Source: Pirellulales bacterium
Lineage (GTDB): Bacteria; Planctomycetota; Planctomycetia; Pirellulales; JAICIG01
Reading direction: 5' to 3'
Length of the DNA: 12,588 nucleotides
NCBI GenBank assembly: GCA_025924495.1
Contig: JAICIG010000228.1
Coordinates: 1 to 12,588, forward strand
Part shown: positions 6,424-12,588 of the stretch, in pieces
Position numbering within the stretch: position 1 is the stretch's first letter
How the letters are laid out: the number at the start of each line of letters is the position of its first letter
Program-made: the position numbers and the translations under genes
The notes under the pieces: generated by a model
The model's input: the letters and a program-made list of their open reading frames with translations, nothing else
Database searches by the model: none
What the model was told of the DNA's origin: nothing

Positions 6424-7800
6424 ATGCCCGGCCAGCGGCTGCTCTGGCTCCTTTATCCACGGATCCTCTGCCTGCTCGTTGGGTTGTTAGCGGTTCTCGG
6501 ATTGCTGTTTCGCTCGCTCGATGCGATGCCAGCCCGCTTGATACTAGGGGGCATCGTGGTCGTCATTGCCGCGGCCGTGATTAGCCGCGTCGTGGAGTTA
6601 GCCGTCGTGGCGCCGCTAGCGCGCATGCGCGACGCAGCCCGCAAATACAGCGAGGGCGAACTGGGCTACAAGCTGCACGCCGCCGATAGCCAGGAGTTCG
6701 CAGAGCTGTTCGAGGCGCTCAATTCCATGGCTCATCGACTCGACGAGCGCATCGGAGCTTTGCTTAGGCGCAACAACGAACAAGAAGCCGTGCTGACCAG
6801 CATGGTGGAAGGGGTGTTGGCAGTCGATACGGAAGAGCGCGTCATTAGCTTGAACTCGGCCGCGGGCCGGCTGCTGGGGACGAATCCTCGGGAGATGCAA
6901 GGCAAGAGTCTGCAGGAGGTCGTCCGCAACGCCGACTTACGTCGGTTCGTCGCCAGCGCCCTGGTCTGTAAGCAGCCGGTTGAAGGCGACGTCGTGCTCC
7001 GCAATGCGCGAGACCGAGTCCTGCAAGCCAACGGCACGGCGTTGCGCGATCCTGCGGGTCGCGGCATCGGCGCGGTGATTGTGCTCAACGATGTTTCGCG
7101 GCTGCGCCAGCTGGAGAACATGCGGCGAGACTTCGCCGCCAATGTTTCGCACGAACTGAAGACCCCCATTGCGTCCATCAAGGGTTTTGTCGAGACGCTG
7201 CTCGATGGAGCGATGCACAATCCCGACGACGCTGAACGTTTTTTGCGGATCATCGCTCGCCAGGCGGATCGCTTGAACGCGATCATCGAAGATCTCTTGA
7301 GTCTGTCGAGAATCGAGAAAGAAGGCGAGGCCGCCGATATCATGCTGCAGACAGCGGCATTGCAGGAGACGTTGACCGCGGCGATCCATAACGTCGAAGG
7401 CAAGGCGGCCGAGCGAGGGATTGCGATTCAGCTTTCCGGCGAGCCGAATCTGCAGGCCAAGATCAACGCGCCGTTGTTGGAGCAGGCGGTTACCAACCTG
7501 TTGGATAACGCCATCAAATACAGCGAAGCGGAGAGCCGCGTTGAACTGAACGTCTCAGCTCGCGGAGGCGAGATTTTGATCGACGTTCGCGACCGCGGGT
7601 GCGGCATTGCCGAGGAGCATCTTTCCCGTCTGTTCGAGCGCTTTTATCGCGTCGATCGAGCGCGCAGCCGCAAGCTGGGGGGCACCGGGCTGGGGTTGGC
7701 CATCGTCAAGCACATCGTCCTAGCCCATCGCGGCCAGGTCACCGTGGAAAGCACTCCCGAAGTCGGGAGCATCTTTACGATCCACCTGCCGGCTCCCTAG
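6424..7800 (+). CDS. phoR: Sensor histidine kinase PhoR
   Basis: A membrane-bound kinase of 458 residues that should phosphorylate PhoB. Order: two hydrophobic segments (about 6-29 and 39-57) joined by only about nine residues, a HAMP-like linker (about 58-110), a PAS domain (about 115-225, with EGVLAVD and the LNSAAGRLLG stretch), the dimerisation domain with phospho-accepting H243 in VSHELKTP, then the ATPase domain with the N box N358-LLDN362-AIKY, G1 box D390-RGCG394 and G2 box GGTGLGLAIV (419-428). AAGGAG (6409-6414) inside the end of phoB, 9 nt before the ATG, supports this start and translational coupling. The near absence of an outside domain is as in PhoR kinases, which sense phosphate status through PhoU and the Pst transporter rather than an external ligand; here that is inference. 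Confidence 0.92.
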   Translation: MPGQRLLWLLYPRILCLLVGLLAVLGLLFRSLDAMPARLILGGIVVVIAAAVISRVVELAVVAPLARMRDAARKYSEGELGYKLHAADSQEFAELFEALNSMAHRLDERIGALLRRNNEQEAVLTSMVEGVLAVDTEERVISLNSAAGRLLGTNPREMQGKSLQEVVRNADLRRFVASALVCKQPVEGDVVLRNARDRVLQANGTALRDPAGRGIGAVIVLNDVSRLRQLENMRRDFAANVSHELKTPIASIKGFVETLLDGAMHNPDDAERFLRIIARQADRLNAIIEDLLSLSRIEKEGEAADIMLQTAALQETLTAAIHNVEGKAAERGIAIQLSGEPNLQAKINAPLLEQAVTNLLDNAIKYSEAESRVELNVSARGGEILIDVRDRGCGIAEEHLSRLFERFYRVDRARSRKLGGTGLGLAIVKHIVLAHRGQVTVESTPEVGSIFTIHLPAP

Positions 7801-7944
7801 GAAATTGGCCTGCTCGAAATCCCGCGCATGCGCTGGTGCAAAATGCGGCGGTTCTATCCGCCTAGTCATCGATCGCCTTGGCGGACTAGAATCTACGTGC
7901 TGTCATTTTCAGATACCGTACGACTCGCCTTGCCGGAACCGACC
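7801..7944 (+). other. phoR-phoU spacer with competing small hairpins and a CTGTCAT half-site
   Basis: The 144-bp gap is long for an operon. It contains GGCGG (7847-7851), CCGCC (7858-7862) and GGCGG (7880-7884), so the middle arm can pair with either neighbour, and CTAGTC/GACTAG (7862-7867/7884-7889). CTGTCAT (7900-7906) equals one half of the E. coli Pho box, but no second half follows at 11 bp. No convincing promoter or terminator is visible, so phoU may be read from the phoBR transcript. Confidence 0.3.
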
Positions 7945-8604
7945 ATGCCGAAACATTTGCAGCGACAGATCGAACAGCTCAAGCAGAAAATTCTGTTTGT
8001 CGGGTCGATGGTGGAAGGCGCGATCGCCAACGCCGTCGCTGCTCTGGTCAATCGGGACGAGGCGATTGCCCGCAAGGTGCTGGAAGAAGACGCCGAGATC
8101 GACCGCATGGAGGTCGACGTCGAAGAAGACTGCCTGAAGATCTTGGCGCTCTATCAGCCCGTCGCTGTCGACTTGCGGTTTGTCGTCGCAGTGCTCAAGA
8201 TCAACAACGACCTGGAGCGGATGGGCGATCTGGCCAAAAACATCGCCAAGCGCGTATTGTTCCTGGCTCGCGTCGACCGTGTCGAGGTGCCGGTCGATTT
8301 CCGTGCGATGGCCGTGCGGGCCCAAGACATGGTCAAACGCAGCCTCGACGCTTTGGTCGGCGCCGATTCCAGCCTTGCGCACCGGGTGCGCCAGGACGAC
8401 GACGAACTGGACAACATGCGCCGCGCCATCCATGAGAAGATCCGGGCCGCCATTCGCGGCAAGCCCGAACAGACCGAGACCCTGATGAAGCTGTATTCCA
8501 TCGCCAAACATCTCGAGCGCCTGGGCGACATGGCCACCAACGTCGCCGAGGACGTCATCTACATGGTCGAAGGGGATATCGTTCGGCATCAAGAAGAAGA
8601 ATAG
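7945..8604 (+). CDS. phoU: Phosphate signalling protein PhoU
   Basis: A cytoplasmic, all-helical regulator of 219 residues, the usual length. PhoU links the Pst phosphate transporter to PhoR and keeps PhoB unphosphorylated when phosphate is plentiful. It has the family's two tandem three-helix bundles, each with the E-x-x-x-D metal-binding motif: LERMGDLAKN with E91/D95 and LERLGDMATN with E191/D195. YQPVAVDLRFVVAVLK in the first half is also typical. The ATG at 7945 is chosen because MPKHLQRQIEQL is the normal start and GGAA lies 6 nt upstream; an in-frame ATG at 7828 would add 39 residues unlike PhoU. No pst genes are next to it in this window, so the transporter must be elsewhere. It converges with the following glycosyltransferase gene. 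Confidence 0.95.
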   Translation: MPKHLQRQIEQLKQKILFVGSMVEGAIANAVAALVNRDEAIARKVLEEDAEIDRMEVDVEEDCLKILALYQPVAVDLRFVVAVLKINNDLERMGDLAKNIAKRVLFLARVDRVEVPVDFRAMAVRAQDMVKRSLDALVGADSSLAHRVRQDDDELDNMRRAIHEKIRAAIRGKPEQTETLMKLYSIAKHLERLGDMATNVAEDVIYMVEGDIVRHQEEE

Positions 8605-8624
8605 CCCGCTGCTTCTTTTGGGCT
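8603..8624 (+). terminator. Possible weak terminator of phoU
   Basis: AGCCC (8603-8607) and GGGCT (8620-8624) form a 5-bp stem with a T-rich 12-nt loop, overlapping the phoU stop and followed by GAGTTTCCTC. The stem is short and the T tract poor, so this is tentative. Confidence 0.25.
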
Positions 8625-8675
8625 GAGTTTCCTCGCATTTCGCGGGGGCCGAGCTTCAGCTGGCGGCGACAGGCG

Positions 8676-9626
8676 TTACGACTGCCTGCCTCGCAATCGC
8701 CGATAAATCTTTCGGACCGGCGTCGCATGCGGCCCTAGCAGGGCATGCGCTAACAACACCCAAGAGTCGACCTGCCAGAATCGCCTTCGCCAAATCGAGC
8801 AGGCGTGCTTGCGGGCGGTGCGATACTGCCCGGCATAAATCGCGCTGCGCGTCCAGGCCCGCGCTCGATCCACGCCCAGCAGAGGCGGCGGATGCCCGAA
8901 CAGCGGGTCGTCGGGGCAGGGCAGCCCTCGGCGGCGATAGGCATCGGTCACCGCCGCGGCCAGTGCTTTTTGACTGGACGTCTCGGTCACAAAACGGAAG
9001 TTCTCGGGATGAATTCGAACTTTGATCAACGGTTCGGCAAGATTGGCCAGCCGTCCTCGCTCCGCCAGCCTTAGCCAGAGGTCGTGGTCTTCCGCGCCAA
9101 GGTAGGCCTCTCGATACCCGCCTACCTCCGCCAGTTGCTGCCGACGGATCATGGCGCTCGGGTGAGGCAACGCCCCATAGCCTTGCAGCAAGCGCGCCTC
9201 GATCGTCTCGTGCGTCTGAGGCATCGGCTCTTCACAAAGCAAATCGCCATCGGCGTCAATTCGTAACATGCTGCATCCTACGGCCACGCAGTCAGGATGC
9301 GCCACGAGATAATCGATTTGCCGCTCGAAGCGATCCGGCAAGGCGATGTCATCGGCGTCCATGCGGGCCACCAACTGCCGCCGGCATAGCGCAAGGCCCT
9401 CGTTCAACGCTCGCAGCAGGCCAGTATTCGGTCGGCTGACGAGCCGAATGCGCGGGTCGCGCTCCGCCAACGACAGGAGGATTTCGTGCGATCGATCGGT
9501 CGAGCCGTCGTCGATAATGACGAACTCGAAGTCGGCGTACGTCTGGCGCAGAATGCTATTGACCGCTTCGGCCACGTAGCGCTCGGCGTTATGCACCGGC
9601 ATCAAGACGTTGAGAATTCCAGACAT
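8676..9626 (-). CDS. Family 2 glycosyltransferase (GT-A fold)
   Basis: A 316-residue enzyme that should transfer a sugar from a nucleotide donor to a growing glycan on the cytoplasmic side. The GT-A domain shows the N-terminal VLMPVHNAERYV strand, the nucleotide-binding IIDDGSTD (D39-D44), the metal-binding DXD in MDADD (D90/D92) and the catalytic-base region GAEDHDLWLRL (E179/D180). The C-terminal 100 residues are basic, with no clear membrane span, so membrane association would be peripheral. The ATG at 9626 starts directly before the first strand, but no good ribosome-binding site precedes it. Donor and acceptor cannot be told from the sequence. Its neighbours, another glycosyltransferase and a sugar aminotransferase, point to surface polysaccharide or glycoprotein-glycan synthesis. 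Confidence 0.93.
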   Translation of the reverse strand: MSGILNVLMPVHNAERYVAEAVNSILRQTYADFEFVIIDDGSTDRSHEILLSLAERDPRIRLVSRPNTGLLRALNEGLALCRRQLVARMDADDIALPDRFERQIDYLVAHPDCVAVGCSMLRIDADGDLLCEEPMPQTHETIEARLLQGYGALPHPSAMIRRQQLAEVGGYREAYLGAEDHDLWLRLAERGRLANLAEPLIKVRIHPENFRFVTETSSQKALAAAVTDAYRRRGLPCPDDPLFGHPPPLLGVDRARAWTRSAIYAGQYRTARKHACSIWRRRFWQVDSWVLLAHALLGPHATPVRKIYRRLRGRQS

Positions 9627-9955
9627 TGGTTCAAGCAGCAGTTCGAAACGGGTTGCGCCGGCCTGAAGCTTAAGTCGAGTTTAAGGGGCGTCAATCGACT
9701 ATTCTTGGAAATCGCGGTCCGCACGGCCCGGCGTTCGTATAGACTGACTGTCCCGCTCTATTAGAACGGCCAACAAACCGCCTGGAGAAGAAGGCTGGCA
9801 GCTCATGACAAACCGGTTGATTCCCGCATCTGCATTGCGCTCAACGAGAAGTCCCGCTGCGGTTGCGCCGCCATGGCGGTTGTGGAGGCCGGCGAAGGCA
9901 CGCGACGCCCGCTGGCGCCTACTGACGGTCATCGCCTGAAGACTTCGCTACGCTC
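9627..9955. other. Spacer between two divergent glycosyltransferase genes
   Basis: About 329 bp without a convincing gene. It should hold the promoters of both flanking genes, but no good sigma70 pair was found on either strand; TATAGA (9738-9743, plus) and TTGACG (9694-9689, minus) lack proper partners. A 6-bp inverted repeat AGTCGA/TCGACT (9673-9678/9695-9700) is present. A 44-codon frame at 9805-9939 with a purine-rich stretch before it is possible but unsupported. Confidence 0.4.
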
Positions 9956-11326
9956 ATGCCGCCAGAGTTTAGGGCGGCCGCTTGTTTTATGGCCAAACCC
10001 CCGACAGTTGCAGACAACTCGATGCCTTCCGACTCGGCTCCGGCCAGGCATCCCAACAATCGTGCCGTGATGCTCGGCCCAGCCGATAGCGTCTTTCCGC
10101 ACATCCTCGCCGAAGCTTGGCGCAAACGCGGTTGGGAGGTGCATATCGTCACCATGTCGCCCCGCCAACAATGGCTGCAGGGCGGCACTGCCGTCATCGG
10201 CCCATTTGACTGGCGCGAGGTCGAAAAGCGGTGGCCGCGCCGCATGGCGAGGCCTTGGCTGCTGAGACTGGAGCGCGCACTGGTCGCCATGGGGCGGCAA
10301 AGGTTTCGGCGCGTGACCGGCAAAGACGCTCCGGAAACTTGGGAATGGAGTGTCGTAGACGCCTGGCTGGCGGCGCCGTTGCTGGCGCAGGCCGCCCTGG
10401 CCCTGGAACCTCGTTTCGTGTTCGGGCACGATGCCGCCGTTTATGGGACGGCGACCGCATTATGCAAGCGGGTCCCGCGTATCCTCTTTCCTTGGGGCAG
10501 CGACATCTTTAACACCGCCGAAAGCTGGCCGGGCGCTCACCGCGTGGTACGCCAAGCCCTACGATCGGCCGACCTGGTGGTTCCTTCATCGATGACCGCA
10601 GGTCAGTACGTGGTCAAGCGTTTCGGAGTCCGGGCTGACAGGGTGCAGGCGATCTCGTGGGGCGTGGAACGGGAAAAGCTGCAGCGCGCCGATCCGGAGA
10701 CGCGGCGCCGGCTCTGTGCCAAGTGGGGGCTTCCCAGCGACGCGCTGATCGTGCAGAACTGCCGCAAATTCAAGACACACTTCGCCTGCTATACCGCCCT
10801 CGACGCTTTTCTTCGTGTGGCGCGGCAATTCAATTCGGCGCATTTCATCATCCAGGGCGGGACGTTCGTCGAGCAAGAGATCATGCGCGCCCGGCAGGCG
10901 ATCTCCTCGGCGGAAATGGATCGCCGATTCACCGTGCTAGATCGTCAAGTCTCGCTGGAGGAATATTTCGAATTGGCCTCGATCAGCGACGTTTTCGTTT
11001 CACTTTGCCCGCGAGGCGATATGAGATCCGCCAGCGTTTTACAACTTGCGGCGGCAGGTGCGTCCGCGGTGATCGGCGATGATCCTGAATACCGCTTTAT
11101 GCAGCGGCAGGGTTTTGCGGCGCAATTCCCGAATGTTCATTCGGCCGAACAGATTGCCGACGCAATCCTCCACGATTTGAATTCGCCGCAGGCTCGCGAA
11201 CAAACCGCGCGACAGAACATGGCCTATATGCGGCAGCACGAAGATCGCGAAACGCAGATGGACGCAATGTTGGCCGCCATCGAGGAATGCTGCCGACGTT
11301 GCGACGGGGCCCGCCCCTGCCGCTAA
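9956..11326 (+). CDS. GT-B (GT4-like) glycosyltransferase with altered acidic motif
   Basis: A protein of up to 456 residues resembling group 1/GT4 glycosyltransferases. The N-terminal Rossmann-like half begins near residue 37 (AVMLGPADSVFPHILAEAWR, then GWEVHIVT) and contains FPWGSDIF, as in related glycan transferases. The C-terminal half has VVPSSMTAGQYVVKRFGV followed by ISWGVEREKL and a nucleotide-sugar site around residues 355-370. In typical GT4 enzymes that site reads E-x7-E; here the matching positions are D355 and Q363 (GDMRSASVLQLAAAG). No membrane span is seen. The start is uncertain: ATGs at 9956, 9989, 10022 and 10070 are all in frame, none has a good ribosome-binding site, and the first 36 residues show no conservation pattern I recognise. 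It is divergent from the GT2 gene and convergent with the aminotransferase gene, 89 bp away. Confidence 0.83.
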   Translation: MPPEFRAAACFMAKPPTVADNSMPSDSAPARHPNNRAVMLGPADSVFPHILAEAWRKRGWEVHIVTMSPRQQWLQGGTAVIGPFDWREVEKRWPRRMARPWLLRLERALVAMGRQRFRRVTGKDAPETWEWSVVDAWLAAPLLAQAALALEPRFVFGHDAAVYGTATALCKRVPRILFPWGSDIFNTAESWPGAHRVVRQALRSADLVVPSSMTAGQYVVKRFGVRADRVQAISWGVEREKLQRADPETRRRLCAKWGLPSDALIVQNCRKFKTHFACYTALDAFLRVARQFNSAHFIIQGGTFVEQEIMRARQAISSAEMDRRFTVLDRQVSLEEYFELASISDVFVSLCPRGDMRSASVLQLAAAGASAVIGDDPEYRFMQRQGFAAQFPNVHSAEQIADAILHDLNSPQAREQTARQNMAYMRQHEDRETQMDAMLAAIEECCRRCDGARPCR

Positions 11327-11415
11327 CTGAACTCGTCATTCGGCAAGCAAACGCGAAGCTGCGTGAGGCAAGCCGTGTTCGTTACCGTGAATCTGCCGGC
11401 AACGCTCTTGGCGAG

Positions 11416-12588
11416 TCAGTCTTCGGTTACAAAGCGCAGGGGGCGGCCCGCCGTGCGCTGCGAGATTTCTTCCCCATGAGCGACGGCTGTACGCACAATC
11501 TTGCAGATTTTGCGAATGTCCGCCGGTTCGATGGCGCTGCCCGTGGGCAAAAGCATTACGCGTTCCGCGACGGCTTCCGTGTTAGGCAGCCTCTTGCATG
11601 CTTCGGGATCCAAGGTCAGATAGGGCTCGGCGCGATGGCAACCGGGGTGAAAATATCGCCGAGCTAGAATATTTTCCGACCACAAGACCTCGACGAGCAG
11701 ATTGCGGCGAATCGCACATATTTGCGGTTCGACTTCCACGACGACGTATTGGTAATTGGCGAGTTGCGATGCGTCAAAGGCAAGCAGCGACAAACCCGGA
11801 ATGTCTCGCAGTTCGGCGCTGTAGCAGTCGTAGTTGCGGCGATTGTCACGAACAAATTGCGACATGCTCTCTAGATTCGTCAAGCCGGCCGCTGCAGAGA
11901 ATTCGTTCATCTTGCCGTTGATGCCCAAGTCATCGACGCGATCGTAACCGGCGAAGCCGAAATTGCGCATTCGCCTGAGCCGATGCGCGAAATTGGCGTC
12001 GTTCGTGACAATCGCCCCGCCCTCGAAAGAATTGAGGAACTTGGTGGCATGGAAACTGAAGATTTCCGCCAGTCCGAACCCGCCGACCGGCCGCCCTTGA
12101 AATGAGCAACCGAAGGCATGTGCGGCATCGAATAACAGTTTTAAGCCGCGCCGTTGCGCCAGTTCGGTCAATTCCTCGATAGCACATGGCCGGCCCCAGA
12201 GGTGCACGGCCAGGATGCCCGTCGTGCGCGGCGTGATTAATCGCTCTATCTGATTTGGCGCAAGATTATGCGTGGCGGGATCGATGTCGCAGAACACCGG
12301 CTTGATGCCTAGCCATTGCAAGGCGTGCGCCGTGGCGACGAACGTAAACGAGGGGACGATGACCTCGCCCTTGAGCTCCGCCGCACGGATGGCAATCTCC
12401 AATCCCGTCGCGCCGTTGCAGACAGCCACCGCGTGGGCGACGTTGCTGATCTCGGCAATCCGCTGCTCGAACTCGCGGACGTACGGACCGTCGTTGGTTA
12501 ACCACCTTCGATCCAGAATATCGTCTAATCGCTTATACAGGCGGTCCCGATTCCCCAGGTTCGGCCGTCCAACTAGGAGCTGCCGATC
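11416..12588 (-). CDS. DegT/DnrJ/EryC1/StrS nucleotide-sugar aminotransferase, 5' end missing
   Basis: A PLP enzyme (fold type I) of the sugar aminotransferase family, which converts a 4- or 3-keto nucleotide sugar to an amino sugar, usually with glutamate as donor. The frame is open to the window edge, giving at least 390 residues; the visible N-terminus (LLVGRPNLGNRDRLYKRLDDIL) is the family's usual start, so only a few residues should be missing. A GTG at 12429 is internal, not the start. Motifs, counting from the first visible residue: CNGATGLEIAI for phosphate binding, PSFTFVATAHA, D154 in LFDAAHAFG contacting the pyridine nitrogen, and the Schiff-base lysine K183 in SFHATKFLNSFEGGAI. 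The DAAHAFG and HATK-x-x-N-x-x-EGGA forms recall the dTDP-4-keto-6-deoxyhexose aminotransferases (VioA/FdtB type), but the substrate is not certain. Confidence 0.93.
   Translation of the reverse strand, partial: DRQLLVGRPNLGNRDRLYKRLDDILDRRWLTNDGPYVREFEQRIAEISNVAHAVAVCNGATGLEIAIRAAELKGEVIVPSFTFVATAHALQWLGIKPVFCDIDPATHNLAPNQIERLITPRTTGILAVHLWGRPCAIEELTELAQRRGLKLLFDAAHAFGCSFQGRPVGGFGLAEIFSFHATKFLNSFEGGAIVTNDANFAHRLRRMRNFGFAGYDRVDDLGINGKMNEFSAAAGLTNLESMSQFVRDNRRNYDCYSAELRDIPGLSLLAFDASQLANYQYVVVEVEPQICAIRRNLLVEVLWSENILARRYFHPGCHRAEPYLTLDPEACKRLPNTEAVAERVMLLPTGSAIEPADIRKICKIVRTAVAHGEEISQRTAGRPLRFVTED

Noticed and set aside
7909..8592. Open frame of 227 codons on the minus strand, antisense to phoU
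   Set aside because: phoU carries both metal-binding motifs. The reverse frame has the composition of an antisense shadow.
9699..9932. Minus-strand frame of 77 codons between the two glycosyltransferase genes
   Set aside because: Arg/Ser/Gly-rich composition, no ribosome-binding site, no recognisable family.
9805..9939. Plus-strand 44-codon frame with a purine-rich stretch upstream
   Set aside because: Arg/Ala/Trp-rich composition typical of non-coding GC-rich DNA, and the ribosome-binding-like stretch is about 10 nt away and not specific.
1..12588. CRISPR arrays, transposases, integrase sites, tRNA or rRNA genes, toxin-antitoxin or defence modules
   Set aside because: Read through both strands; no repeat-spacer pattern, transposase-like or nuclease-like protein, or cloverleaf-like RNA was recognised. 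The gene content is metabolic, signalling and glycan-related.

Overview
This GC-rich chromosomal stretch looks like part of a Planctomycetota genome, possibly of the Pirellulales type. That guess rests on the repeated carboxypeptidase-regulatory-like domains in the first gene, the DUF4240 gene, the phoB-phoR-phoU cluster without pst genes beside it, and the mixed gene orientation with long spacers. No rRNA, tRNA or species-specific marker is present, so the assignment is inference. There are nine genes. The first and last run off the window edges.

Left part (1-5362). A secreted-type protein with three beta-sandwich repeats (CarboxypepD_reg-like) enters from the left. Three genes on the minus strand follow: acetyl-CoA synthetase (acs), a small DUF4240 protein and cysteine synthase (cysK). 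acs has a near-consensus sigma70-type promoter (TTGACA-N17-TAGAAT). cysK has its own promoter (TTGACC-N18-TATAAT), a leader of about 110 nt and a perfect 12-bp terminator hairpin, so the three genes look like separate units.

The cysK/phoB divergent spacer (5363-5730) is the most structured non-coding part. It holds the cysK promoter, whose -10 reads TATAAT on both strands, and two identical 13-bp dyads (CGGCG-AGG-CGCCG) placed on either side of that promoter. The cysK leader has an 8-bp long-range stem and a tiny uORF, and a possible Pho-box-like direct repeat lies before phoB.

Centre (5731-8604). phoB (OmpR/PhoB response regulator), phoR (two-TM HAMP-PAS histidine kinase with almost no external domain) and phoU form a phosphate-signalling cluster on the plus strand. 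PhoR would phosphorylate PhoB under phosphate limitation, and PhoU would couple the kinase to phosphate transport encoded elsewhere.

Right part (8676-12588). This is a surface-glycan block: a GT-A family 2 glycosyltransferase (minus), a GT-B/GT4-like glycosyltransferase (plus) whose usual C-terminal acidic motif is altered, and a DegT/DnrJ/EryC1/StrS nucleotide-sugar aminotransferase (minus, 5' end outside the window). The aminotransferase could supply an amino-sugar nucleotide to such transferases.

Overall the genes are conventional. I did not find a convincing new multi-gene system. The leads worth a second look are regulatory: the paired dyads, the symmetric promoter and the structured leader around cysK, and the altered motif in the GT4-like enzyme.
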